A DNA stretch of 64,000 nt from Streptomyces chartreusis NRRL 3882 (lineage in GTDB: Bacteria > Actinomycetota > Actinomycetes > Streptomycetales > Streptomycetaceae): the NCBI RefSeq assembly GCF_900236475.1, contig NZ_LT963352.1:5522001-5586000 (forward strand), read 5' to 3'. The notes beneath the pieces are model-generated. The model made no database searches and was not told the DNA's origin. It saw nothing but the letters and a program-made list of their open reading frames with translations. Of the stretch, positions 8,475-16,643 are shown piece after piece (within the stretch, counting starts at the first letter, position 1; each line of letters starts with the position of its first letter). Made by a program: the position numbers and the translations under genes.

Positions 8475-9644
8475 ATGTCAGGTCGTGACCCGTTCTGTCA
8501 GCCCCGTCGCATCCGCCGCGGGGCCGCCCTGACATTGATGTTCGCCAGCGTGCTCGTCGCCGGCGCGGCCACGGGATCCCTCCCGCAGGCCGAGCGGAAG
8601 TCCGCGCCGGACGAGGCCCGTTCGGCCGTCCCGGCCGGGCACCACGCGGACGTCACCAGGGCGGCCGAGGAGGCCATGGCCGTCGGCAAGTCGCCGATGG
8701 AGGCCGCGAAGCGTGCCGTCAGCCGCAGCGGGGACCGCTGGGGAGCCGTCTACTCCCGGGGCGAATACGAGGAGTTCGAGGAAAGCCTCGACGGCCAGTA
8801 CACCGGCGTCGGCCTGTGGGCGCGCAGCGAACGTGACGGCCGCATCGAGGTGACGAAGGTGCGCGCCGGGTCGCCCGCGGCCACCGCCGGGATCCGCCCC
8901 GGAGACCTGCTGCGCAGCGTCGACGGCGAGAAGACCGACGGGCGGCCCGTCACCGAGATCGTCTCCTTACTGCGCGGGGACGCCACCGACGCCCCCGCCG
9001 GCACCACCGTCCGACTCGGCCTGGAGCGCGGTACGCGCGCGTGGACCGAGACCCTGCGCCGGGCCCAGCTGTCCACGGACTCGGTCGATGTTCGAAAAGC
9101 CGCCGGCCCGGTCACCGTCATCCGGGTCGACACCTTCACCAAGGGCTCCGGCGACCAGGTCCGCGAGGCCGTCCGGCAGGCCCCGCCCCGCGCCGGGATC
9201 GTCCTCGACCTGCGCGGCAACTCCGGCGGCCTGGTCACCGAGGCGGTCACCGCCGCCTCCGCCTTCCTCGACGGCGGTCTGGTCGCCACGTACGACGTCG
9301 ACGGCCGGCAGCGCGCCCTGCACGCCGAGCCCGGTGGCGACACGACGAGACCCCTGGTCGCGCTCGTCGACGGCGGGACGATGAGCGCGGCCGAACTCCT
9401 CACCGGCGCTGTCCAGGATCGCGGACGGGCGCTCGTCGTGGGCTCCCGGACCTTCGGCAAGGGCTCGGTCCAGATGCCGAGCCGGCTGCCCGACGGCTCC
9501 GTCGCGGAGCTGACCGTCGGGCACTACCGCACCCCTTCCGGCCGAGCGGTCGACGGCCGGGGCATCACGCCCGACCTGGAGGCCGACGAGGGAGCCCTCC
9601 AGCGGGCCGAGACCGTGCTGCGCGGCCTGGCCGGTCCCTCGTAA
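8475..9644 (+). CDS. S41-family carboxyl-terminal processing protease
   Basis: 389 residues; start at ATG 8475, which gives an Arg-rich signal/anchor (about 12-35) for export. A PDZ domain lies at about 110-190 (YTGVGLW ... GIRPGDLLRSVDG), followed by the peptidase core. The Ser-Lys dyad is visible: Ser304 in GTMSAAELL and Lys329 in RTFGKGSVQ. It should cleave exported proteins near their C-termini. It lies directly after ftsEX, as in other Streptomyces, so a link to the cell envelope is plausible but not shown. Confidence 0.93.
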   Translation: MSGRDPFCQPRRIRRGAALTLMFASVLVAGAATGSLPQAERKSAPDEARSAVPAGHHADVTRAAEEAMAVGKSPMEAAKRAVSRSGDRWGAVYSRGEYEEFEESLDGQYTGVGLWARSERDGRIEVTKVRAGSPAATAGIRPGDLLRSVDGEKTDGRPVTEIVSLLRGDATDAPAGTTVRLGLERGTRAWTETLRRAQLSTDSVDVRKAAGPVTVIRVDTFTKGSGDQVREAVRQAPPRAGIVLDLRGNSGGLVTEAVTAASAFLDGGLVATYDVDGRQRALHAEPGGDTTRPLVALVDGGTMSAAELLTGAVQDRGRALVVGSRTFGKGSVQMPSRLPDGSVAELTVGHYRTPSGRAVDGRGITPDLEADEGALQRAETVLRGLAGPS

Positions 9645-9690
9645 TCCACTTCCCGCGGGCCCCCTCCGTAGTGCGAAAATGGGCGGCACT

Positions 9691-10170
9691 ATGGCTAAGG
9701 AAAAAGGGCGCAAGCTGATCGCGCAGAACAAGAAGGCGCGGCACGACTACCTCATCATCGACACCTACGAGGCCGGTCTGGTCCTCACCGGCACCGAGGT
9801 GAAGTCGCTGCGCCAGGGACGGGCGTCGCTGGTCGACGGCTTCGTGCAGATGGACGGGCACGAGGCGTGGCTGTACAACGTGCACGTGCCGGAGTACAGC
9901 CAGGGCACGTGGACCAACCACAGCGCGCGGCGCAAGCGGAAGCTGCTGCTGCACCGCGAGGAGATCGACAAGCTGGAGTCGAAGTCGCAGGAGACGGGTC
10001 ACACCATCGTGCCCCTCGCCCTGTACTTCAAGGACGGCCGCGCCAAGGTCGAGATCGCGCTGGCGAAGGGCAAGAAGGAGTACGACAAGCGTCAGACGCT
10101 CCGCGAGAAGCAGGACCGGCGCGAGGCCGAGCGGGTGATCTCGGCGGTGCGGCGGAAGCAGCGGGCGTAG
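9691..10170 (+). CDS. smpB: SsrA-binding protein SmpB
   Basis: 159 residues counted from ATG 9691 (MAKEKGRK); an in-frame ATG at 9679 would add four residues, and neither start has a strong ribosome site. It has the SmpB core (NKKARHDYLIIDTYEAGLVLTGTEVKS), the conserved NHSARRKRKLLLH segment and a basic C-terminal tail that enters the mRNA channel. SmpB delivers tmRNA to stalled ribosomes. Its RNA partner ssrA begins 122 bp downstream. Confidence 0.96.
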   Translation: MAKEKGRKLIAQNKKARHDYLIIDTYEAGLVLTGTEVKSLRQGRASLVDGFVQMDGHEAWLYNVHVPEYSQGTWTNHSARRKRKLLLHREEIDKLESKSQETGHTIVPLALYFKDGRAKVEIALAKGKKEYDKRQTLREKQDRREAERVISAVRRKQRA

Positions 10171-10186
10171 GCCCTCCGGGGTGCGT

Positions 10187-10213
10187 GGGAATACGCTGGC
10201 ATCGACCTGCGTT
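10187..10213 (+). promoter_or_regulatory. Predicted SigR-type promoter of ssrA
   Basis: GGGAAT (10187-10192) and GTT (10211-10213) are separated by exactly 18 bp, the consensus of the thiol-stress sigma factor SigR. From memory, ssrA belongs to the S. coelicolor SigR regulon. A start near 10220 would give a leader of about 70 nt before mature tmRNA. A TACGAT (10221-10226) could serve a housekeeping promoter, but without a clear -35. Confidence 0.62.
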
Positions 10214-10292
10214 GGTCACGTACGATGGCACCTGCACCTCACAGCGGGTGCGAGTCCCCTCTCGCGGGGGACGACGATTGAAAAATCAACAT

Positions 10293-10693
10293 GGGGATGA
10301 TCGGTTTCGACAGCGGCTGTCGAAGCAGGGGAAGCGTGTCGAGGAAGCGGCCATGATCTCGTAAACCACAGGCCGAAAAAAATAATCGCCAATTCCAAGC
10401 GATCCATCTCCCAGGGCGAGCTCGCCCTCGCTGCCTGATCTTCAGGTAGCGAGCAGCGGCTCCCCTACTTAAGGGAGTGTCAGCCCGGGGGTGTTCCCGA
10501 CCCGGATCCTGGCATCATCTAGGGAACTAAACCTCGATCCCGGTCACGGGGTGAAGAGGGAAACCACACAGTGACTGGGCCCGTCGGAGACTTGTCGGCG
10601 TGATCTCCGGGGCCGAGAAAAGCACAGCCGACTGCACACGGAGAAGCCCTGGTTCCACACCGTTGGACGCGGGTTCGATTCCCGCCATCTCCA
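10293..10693 (+). ncRNA. ssrA: Transfer-messenger RNA (tmRNA)
   Basis: The 5' end GGGGATG pairs with CATCTCC at 10686-10692 as a tRNA-like acceptor; the discriminator A is 10693 and CCA is not encoded. The 3' part has a T-arm (GCGGGTTCGATTCCCGC). The tag frame runs 10388-10438: GCC AAT TCC AAG ... GCT GCC TGA, encoding ANSKRSISQGELALAA, which ends in the proteolysis signal LALAA. The 5' precursor contains two hairpins (GTCCCC / GGGGGAC near 10253-10272, and GCACC / GGGTGC before it) that processing should remove. Confidence 0.95.
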
Positions 10694-10711
10694 CTCATCC
10701 CATGTGGGCAC

Positions 10712-10744
10712 AGGCCCCGTCGCTCACGAGCGGCGGGGCCTTTG
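10712..10744 (+). terminator. Terminator of ssrA
   Basis: AGGCCCCGTCGCT / AGCGGCGGGGCCT with a 4-base loop (one G-U pair), then TTT. It also ends just before the stop of the convergent LacI gene. Confidence 0.85.
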
Positions 10745-11716
10745 TCATGCGTGACGCGTACTCGCCCGCTCCGTCAGCCGCGGCGCCAGCAGCGTCGTCT
10801 CCGGTACGGGCGTGCCGTGCAGTTTCTCCATCAGCAGTTCCACCGCTCGGGTGCCCAGCTCCGTCGCCGGCAGGGTGACCGACGTGGTCGTCGCGGGGTC
10901 GTCGGGGCAGACGGCCGTGATCGACAGGTCCTCGGGGATGCGCAGGCCGAGCTGCTGGAAGGCCGTGATCAGGGGCTCCAGGAGGGGCGCGTTGTGGACG
11001 ACCAGGGCCGTCAGCGCGGGGTGATCGCGCAGCAGTCGGTCCGCGAGGTGGTGGGCCGTGGCCGGGGCCGATCCGGCGGGGTGCACCGAGGAGGCCAGCC
11101 CGTGGCGGTCGGCTGCGGCCGTGAAGCCCTCGACCAGGCGGTGGGCCGAGGCGGTCCCGCGGAGGTGGACCTCCGGCGGCGAGCTGACCAGGGCCACGGT
11201 GCGGTGGCCGAGGCGGGCCAGGTGGTGCACGCACGCCTCGCCCGCTGCCCGGTAGTCCAGGTCCACGCAGGTCAGACCGTGCGGGTCGGCGGGCAGGCCG
11301 AGCAGGACGGAGGGGCGGTTCAGGGAGCGGAGCAGGGGGAGACGTGGGTCGTGGAGGCCGATGTCCATGACCAGTAACGCGTCCACCAGCGCCGATTCCC
11401 TGACGCGGGTCAGGCCCTCCTCATGGGTGAGGAGCAGGACGTCGTGGTCGTACCCGCGTGCCGCTGTCACCACGGACTGCGTCAGACGCATCATCGCCGG
11501 TACGTGGACGCCGGCGCGCAGCGGGGCTGCCACGCCCAGGACCTTCGGCGTGCCGTGCGCCGGTGCGCCCGGCTGCGGGCGGTAGCCCAGCTCCCGGACC
11601 GCCGCCTCGACCCTGCGCCGGGTCTCGTCGGAGATCGGGCGCTTGCCGCTCAGCGCGTACGACACGGTGCTGGGGGAGACCCCGGCCCGTCGCGCCACGT
11701 CCGTGATCCTGACCAT
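10745..11716 (-). CDS. LacI-family transcriptional repressor
   Basis: 323 residues from ATG 11714-11716. The N-terminal helix-turn-helix (ITDVARRAGVSPSTVSYALSGKRPIS) is typical LacI, followed by the hinge and a periplasmic-binding-protein-like sugar domain (about 62-320). Its ATG overlaps the TGA of the GH31 gene (ATGA), so the two are translationally coupled. It very likely controls the GH31 gene through the palindrome at 14016-14033; the inducer would be a xyloside or xylose-containing oligosaccharide, by inference. Confidence 0.92.
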   Translation of the reverse strand: MVRITDVARRAGVSPSTVSYALSGKRPISDETRRRVEAAVRELGYRPQPGAPAHGTPKVLGVAAPLRAGVHVPAMMRLTQSVVTAARGYDHDVLLLTHEEGLTRVRESALVDALLVMDIGLHDPRLPLLRSLNRPSVLLGLPADPHGLTCVDLDYRAAGEACVHHLARLGHRTVALVSSPPEVHLRGTASAHRLVEGFTAAADRHGLASSVHPAGSAPATAHHLADRLLRDHPALTALVVHNAPLLEPLITAFQQLGLRIPEDLSITAVCPDDPATTTSVTLPATELGTRAVELLMEKLHGTPVPETTLLAPRLTERASTRHA

Positions 11717-13971
11717 CAGGACGGCTCCAGCCCCAGCGTCAGGGAGCCGGTTCCGGCCCGTGCCCGGGCCTCGTGGCCGGCGGCGGCGAGCGCCCAGGGG
11801 GCCGCCGGGTCGCTGCATGTGGCCCGCAGGGTGTCTGCCTCGCGTACCACGGTGAAGGTGACGTCCCCGACCCGTACCGTCGTCTGGTCACCGGGCCGGA
11901 GGCCGTAGGCCCGCAGCGTCACCCCGTCGGCGTGGTCGTAGTCCGGACGGTCGTCCACCGCGCCCACCGGGATCACCGCACCCGGCCTGACCAGCAGCGG
12001 CACGCTCAGGAAGGGGTGCCGCTCGCGCACCCAGCGCGGGCCGGTCACCGGCTCGCCGGTGAGGAAGTGGGTCCAGGCGCCTTCGGGGACGTAGTACGTG
12101 ACGTCGCCCTCGTCGCTGAACACCGGTGCCACGAGGAGGTCCGGGCCGAGCATGTACTGCCGTTCCAGGTGAGCGCAGCCCGGGTCGTCCGGGAACTCCA
12201 GCACCATCGCCCGCATCATCGGTACGCCCTCGGTGTGGGCGGCCCGGGCCGTCTCGTACAGGTAGGGCATGAGGCGCAGCTTCAGCCGGATGAAGTGGTG
12301 CGCGACCTCCACCGACTCCTCGTCGAACAGCCAGGGGACGCGGTAGGAGCTGCTGCCGTGCAGGCGGCTGTGCGAGGAGAGCAGGCCGAAGGCCAGCCAG
12401 CGTTTGAACACGGCCGGTGTCGGCGTGCCCTCGAAACCGCCGATGTCATGGCTCCAGAAGCCGAAGCCGGACAGGCCCAGGGACAGGCCGCCGCGCAGCG
12501 ACTCCGCCATCGACTCGTACGTCGCCTCGCAGTCGCCGCCCCAGTGCACCGGGAACTGCTGGCTCCCCGCCGTCGCCGAGCGGGCGAAGAGGACGGCCTC
12601 CGCCTCGCCGCGGTGCTTGCGCAGCACCTCGAAGACCGTGCGGTTGTACAGGTACGTGTAGTAGTTGTGCATCCGCTCCGGGTCGGAGCCGTCCGACCAG
12701 GTCACATCCAGCGGCACCCGTTCGCCGAAGTCGGTCTTGAAGCAGTCGACGCCCTGGGCGAGCAGCGCCTCCAGCTTGGCGGCGTACCAGTCGCGGGCGG
12801 CCGGTGACGTGAAGTCGACCAGGGCCATGCCGGGCTGCCACAGGTCCCACTGCCAGACGCTGCCGTCCGGGCGCTTCAGCAGATGCCCGAGTGCCTTGCC
12901 CTCGGCGAACAGCGGGGAGCGCTGGGCGATGTACGGATTGATCCAGACGGAGACGCGCAGGTCACGGGCCTTGAGCCGGGCCAGCATGCCCTCCGGGTCG
13001 GGGAAGACCCGTGCATCCCACTGGAAGTCGCACCAGTGGTGCTCGCGCATCCAGAAGCAGTCGAAGTGGAAGACGGACAGGGGGAGTTCGCGTTCCCGCA
13101 TGCCCTCGATGAAGGACGTCACCGTCTCCTCGTCGTAGGACGTCGTGAAGGACGTCGACAGCCACAGGCCGAACGACCAGGCGGGCGGCAGCGCCGGGCG
13201 GCCGGTCAGGGCCGTGTACTTGCGCAGGATGTCCTTCGGGGTCGGGCCGTGGACGACGTAGTACGTCAGCTCCTGCGTCTCGGCGCTGAACTGCACCCGC
13301 GACACGACCTCCGAGGCGACCTCGAAGGACACCTTGCCCGGGTGGTCGACGAAGACGCCGTAGCCCGCGTCCGTGAGGTAGAAGGGCACGTTCTTGTAGG
13401 CCTGTTCGCTGCAGGTGCCGCCGTCCGCCTGCCAGACGTCGACGACCTGGCCGTTCTTGACCAGCGGGCCGAAGCGCTCGCCCAGGCCGTAGACGGACGT
13501 GCCGACCTGGAGGACCAGCTGTTCGCGCAGGTGGTGCGCGCCGGTCGCGTCCCGCATGATGCCCATGCTCTTGTGGCCGCTGCTGGTCAGGGTGCGGCCG
13601 TGCGAGAGGAACTCGACGTGCCAGGGGCCGCCGCGGGCCACCCGCACCGACAGGTCGCCCGAGGTCAGGGTCGCGTACTCGTCGTCGTACGAGACCTGCG
13701 GGGTGGCTCCCGACCCGGTCAGCTCGAACTCGGGCCCCCGCCGCTCCCCTCCCGTGAAGTGCGTCAGCGTCAGGCCGATCACGTCGGGCATGGGCGTGTG
13801 CGCGCGGAGCGCCAGGACGGGGCCCTTCAACAGGTCCCCGCGGGTGCGGACGGGCCGGGTCGGCGCGTGGATCTCCAGCGTGCCGTCCGACTCGGTGACG
13901 TCGAGCACCTCGGCCGGGTACGCCGCGGTGACGCCCTCCCGGAGCAGCCAGTAGCCGTCGGTGAACTTCAT
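11716..13971 (-). CDS. GH31 alpha-xylosidase (YicI-like)
   Basis: 751 residues, close to the size of E. coli YicI (772). It has the N-terminal beta-sandwich, a (beta/alpha)8 barrel and C-terminal beta domains of GH31. The nucleophile is Asp414 in KTDFGE; the YicI-type context CFKTDFGERVPLD separates it from alpha-glucosidases (WNDMNE type). The acid/base Asp lies in HWGGDCEATYESM. There is no signal peptide, so it is cytosolic and acts on imported oligosaccharides. It releases alpha-linked xylose, for example from isoprimeverose. GAAGGAC lies upstream of the start. It is co-transcribed with the LacI repressor. Confidence 0.9.
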   Translation of the reverse strand: MKFTDGYWLLREGVTAAYPAEVLDVTESDGTLEIHAPTRPVRTRGDLLKGPVLALRAHTPMPDVIGLTLTHFTGGERRGPEFELTGSGATPQVSYDDEYATLTSGDLSVRVARGGPWHVEFLSHGRTLTSSGHKSMGIMRDATGAHHLREQLVLQVGTSVYGLGERFGPLVKNGQVVDVWQADGGTCSEQAYKNVPFYLTDAGYGVFVDHPGKVSFEVASEVVSRVQFSAETQELTYYVVHGPTPKDILRKYTALTGRPALPPAWSFGLWLSTSFTTSYDEETVTSFIEGMRERELPLSVFHFDCFWMREHHWCDFQWDARVFPDPEGMLARLKARDLRVSVWINPYIAQRSPLFAEGKALGHLLKRPDGSVWQWDLWQPGMALVDFTSPAARDWYAAKLEALLAQGVDCFKTDFGERVPLDVTWSDGSDPERMHNYYTYLYNRTVFEVLRKHRGEAEAVLFARSATAGSQQFPVHWGGDCEATYESMAESLRGGLSLGLSGFGFWSHDIGGFEGTPTPAVFKRWLAFGLLSSHSRLHGSSSYRVPWLFDEESVEVAHHFIRLKLRLMPYLYETARAAHTEGVPMMRAMVLEFPDDPGCAHLERQYMLGPDLLVAPVFSDEGDVTYYVPEGAWTHFLTGEPVTGPRWVRERHPFLSVPLLVRPGAVIPVGAVDDRPDYDHADGVTLRAYGLRPGDQTTVRVGDVTFTVVREADTLRATCSDPAAPWALAAAGHEARARAGTGSLTLGLEPS

Positions 13972-14015
13972 GGTGGGGGGTCCTTCTTCCCGTGCCCGCA
14001 GGGGGTGGCACGTGA

Positions 14016-14033
14016 CGTCGAAGCGCTTCGACG
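14016..14033. promoter_or_regulatory. LacI-family operator, perfect 18-bp palindrome
   Basis: CGTCGAAGCGCTTCGACG is a perfect palindrome with the central CG step typical of LacI-family sites. It lies just after the predicted transcription start of the GH31 gene, so bound repressor would block initiation. Confidence 0.8.
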
Positions 14034-14037
14034 AATG

Positions 14038-14067
14038 AACGTATGTGGGGGTGCGTGAGGGCGTCAA
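14038..14067 (-). promoter_or_regulatory. Promoter of the GH31-lacI operon
   Basis: On the minus strand TTGACG (14067-14062) and TACGTT (14043-14038) are 18 bp apart, predicting a start near 14031, inside the operator. The -35 overlaps the stop codon of the upstream MFS gene. Confidence 0.65.
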
Positions 14068-15272
14068 TGGGGCGTGCATGGTTCGGTGAAGCGATTCGAC
14101 GCCCCGTACCGGGACAACGCCAGGGCCACGGCCGCCGCCGTCACCGGGATGGCGTATCCCGCCGTCGCCGACATGTGCTCCACGGTCCAGCCGCCGAGCG
14201 CGCTGCCGCAGGCGATGCCGCCGAGCAGCCCGGTCACCGCCAGGGTCATGCCCTCGTTCAGCCGGCCCTCGGGGGTGCGCTGCTGCACCAGCGTCATGGT
14301 GGTGACCATCGTCGGAGCCGTCGCCATCCCGGCGATCAGCAGCGCACCGGCCAGGAGCGGCAGCGAGCCGATGAGGGCGGCCGCGAGCAGCGGCAGGGTC
14401 AGCAGCGCCGTCATCGCGGCCACACACCACGGCAGCCGGGACGCGGCCGGCCCGGCGGGCTTCGCGGCCCCGTACAGCAGACCCGCCGCGCACGAGCCCG
14501 CCGCCTGGAGCGCCAGCACGACACCGGCCGCCGACCGGTGCCCCAGCGCGTCCGCGAACGCCAGCGTGACGACCTCCGTCGAGCCGAACACCGCGCCCAT
14601 CGCCAGGCAGACCGCGAGCAGCGGCGGCATCCCGGGGGCGCGCAGCGGCGCCTTCGCGGGTATGTGCGCGCGGACCGGTGGCTCCGTGGCACGCCGGGTC
14701 GTGAACAGGACCATGCCGGTCAGCAGCAGCACCGCCCCGACGAGCGTGCCCGCCTCCGGGAAGAACGCCCCGCACAGGAAGGCCGCGAGCACCGGGCCCA
14801 GCATGAAGCACAGCTCGTCCGCGGCCTGCTCGAAGGAGTTGGCGGTGTGCAGGCCCTTGGTGTCACCGGCCAGCAGGTGCGCCCAGCGGGCCCGGGACAT
14901 GCCGCCGGTGTTGGGGGTCGTGGCGGTGGCGGCGTAGGAGGCGAACAGGGTCCAGTCGGGGGCGTCGTAGCGGACGCACAGCAGCAGGGCGAGCGAGCCG
15001 AGGACGGCGAACACCGTGGCGGGCAGGGCCACCCGGGCCTGGCCGTGCCGGTCGACGAGGCGCGCGGTCCACGGCGCGACCACCGCGGTCGCCGCGAGCC
15101 CCGTCGCCGTGACGGCACCGGCGAGGGCGTACGAGCCCCGCGTTGCGGCGATCATGACGACCGCGCTGACGCTGAACATGCCCATCGGCAGCCGGGCGAT
15201 CAGGTTCCCGGCGGTGAACGCACGGGCGCCGGGCAGCCCGAAGAGGCGGCGGTACGGGGTGAGTTGCGGCAT
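14064..15272 (-). CDS. MFS transporter
   Basis: 402 residues with about 12 hydrophobic segments and the MFS loop signature (WTARLVDRHGQARVA) between helices 2 and 3. Start chosen at ATG 15270-15272 (MPQLTPYRRLF); upstream in-frame sequence looks non-coding. The stop is 92 bp before the GH31 start on the same strand, so it may read through into that operon, but the GH31 gene has its own promoter. The substrate is unknown; the family type resembles efflux rather than sugar uptake. Confidence 0.85.
   Translation of the reverse strand: MPQLTPYRRLFGLPGARAFTAGNLIARLPMGMFSVSAVVMIAATRGSYALAGAVTATGLAATAVVAPWTARLVDRHGQARVALPATVFAVLGSLALLLCVRYDAPDWTLFASYAATATTPNTGGMSRARWAHLLAGDTKGLHTANSFEQAADELCFMLGPVLAAFLCGAFFPEAGTLVGAVLLLTGMVLFTTRRATEPPVRAHIPAKAPLRAPGMPPLLAVCLAMGAVFGSTEVVTLAFADALGHRSAAGVVLALQAAGSCAAGLLYGAAKPAGPAASRLPWCVAAMTALLTLPLLAAALIGSLPLLAGALLIAGMATAPTMVTTMTLVQQRTPEGRLNEGMTLAVTGLLGGIACGSALGGWTVEHMSATAGYAIPVTAAAVALALSRYGASNRFTEPCTPH
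14084..14101. promoter_or_regulatory. Second, imperfect LacI-type operator inside the MFS 3' end
   Basis: CGGTGAAGCGATTCGACG matches the perfect operator at 14016 in 15 of 18 positions and lies 68 bp from it. It falls in the last codons of the MFS gene, a suitable place for repression by looping. Confidence 0.5.
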
Positions 15273-15488
15273 CCGCCCACCGTCACCCGGAGACGACCGG
15301 GCGGTCCAACACCTGTTCCGTGCGGAATCACGCACCTGGGTTGTAGGACTGGCGGGAAATATTCGCCGCCTGTTCTTCATACAGAGATATGGAGAGCCCT
15401 TAATGGCGCATGGAAAAGATGCTCAACGGGGAAATCCTTCACTCTTTTGCCGCGCATCCGCCGAAGTGGGCCGACGGTTAGTCGGTAC

Positions 15489-15734
15489 ATGACCGAGGCG
15501 ACCAGGAAAGAAGGCTGGGCGGTAACGCTCGGCCCCTACACCTACATTCCCGCTCCAGCCCACTCGTCGGCCACCGTCAAAGGCACGCTCACCAAGGGCG
15601 GTTGCCCGGTCGCGCTCCAGGTGACCGAGCCGGTTCTGCGCGATTTCATCGATGCCATGAGCGTGCTGGAAAAGGATCTCGCCCGGCGGTGGATCAGTGC
15701 GACGGAATGGCCCGCTTTCGCGCTCGCTGAATAG
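15489..15734 (+). CDS. Hypothetical 81-residue protein
   Basis: Starts at ATG 15489 without a clear ribosome site. It is soluble and compact, with one Cys (GGCPVALQV) and conserved-looking runs (LGPYTYIPAPAHSSATVKGTLTKGG in two parts). Codon use is somewhat less GC-rich than that of its neighbours. Its stop is 12 bp before the DUF2637-type gene, so they are probably one transcript. I do not recognise the family. Confidence 0.6.
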   Translation: MTEATRKEGWAVTLGPYTYIPAPAHSSATVKGTLTKGGCPVALQVTEPVLRDFIDAMSVLEKDLARRWISATEWPAFALAE

Positions 15735-15746
15735 TCGGGCCGCGCT

Positions 15747-16613
15747 ATGTACGACAAAGGAAATGAGGGCACCGGCCGGCACCGGGCGCCCACACGGGAT
15801 TTCGTGACCCCGCTGACGCCCCCGGATCCGACCTGGGACCCGGCGGAGGAACTGGCGTTCATCCTCGAGGAGGCGCTCGGGGAGCAGGGGCCGAGGATCC
15901 CCGTCCCACGTGACGTGGCACCGGCCGCCCCCGCGGACCCGGCCCCGGCCCCGGCCCCGGCCGAGCGCATGCAGCGGCTCCAGGACATCACCGAGGAACT
16001 GCCGCCCGTGCGGGAGGTCCCCCGGCGGCACCGCAAGGTCCGGGCCCGCCGAGCACCGGGCGTGCTCCGCTGGACCAGCTTCCTCATCGCCGTCCTGACG
16101 GCCGTCATCGCCTCCGCGGTGGGCCTCCTGAGCGGCATGGTCGCCTACGACCCGCTGCGCCTGGTCGCCGCGTCCCCAGCGGAGCGCACCCTCCGCACCT
16201 GGTGGCCCCTGCTGGTGTACGGGCCCTGGCTGGTGGCCTCCCTGTCCGTCCTGCGGGCCGCGCTGCACCAGCGCCGTGCCGTGCACTCCTGGTGTGTGGT
16301 GCTGGTCTTCTCGTGCGTCGCCGTGCTGCTGTGCGTCGCCCAGGCGCCGAGGACCGTCCTCGGTACCGCGGCCGCGGCCCTGCCCGGGCTGGCGGCGCTG
16401 GCGTGCTTTCAGCAAGTCGTCCGGCAGATCACGCTGACGCGTCCGCCCGTGCGCACGGTGCCTCGGCACCGGCTGGGGCAGGTTCCGTCGAGGGAATGCC
16501 CTGGTGGGGAGGGCCCGGATGGCCAGGTGCCGGGCGTCGGTGCCGGTTCGGGGGCGGCCGCGGGTGAGTGCGTGGGTGAGGGCGAGGGGCCCGAGAAGAC
16601 CGCCGGGGGCTGA
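15747..16613 (+). CDS. DUF2637-type membrane protein
   Basis: 288 residues. The cytosolic N-terminus of about 105 residues is acidic and Pro/Ala-rich. Four hydrophobic helices then lie at about 112-135, 155-172, 178-200 and 205-225, starting with LRWTSFLIAVLTAVIAS, the pattern I associate with DUF2637 (Spd-like) proteins of Streptomyces. The C-terminal tail of about 60 residues is Gly/Glu-rich. In plasmids, related proteins help plasmid spread; a chromosomal role is unknown. It is followed 30 bp later by the LysR gene. Confidence 0.7.
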   Translation: MYDKGNEGTGRHRAPTRDFVTPLTPPDPTWDPAEELAFILEEALGEQGPRIPVPRDVAPAAPADPAPAPAPAERMQRLQDITEELPPVREVPRRHRKVRARRAPGVLRWTSFLIAVLTAVIASAVGLLSGMVAYDPLRLVAASPAERTLRTWWPLLVYGPWLVASLSVLRAALHQRRAVHSWCVVLVFSCVAVLLCVAQAPRTVLGTAAAALPGLAALACFQQVVRQITLTRPPVRTVPRHRLGQVPSRECPGGEGPDGQVPGVGAGSGAAAGECVGEGEGPEKTAGG

Positions 16614-16643
16614 TCGGGCAGGCCGCCGTTGTAGGTTCACGGC

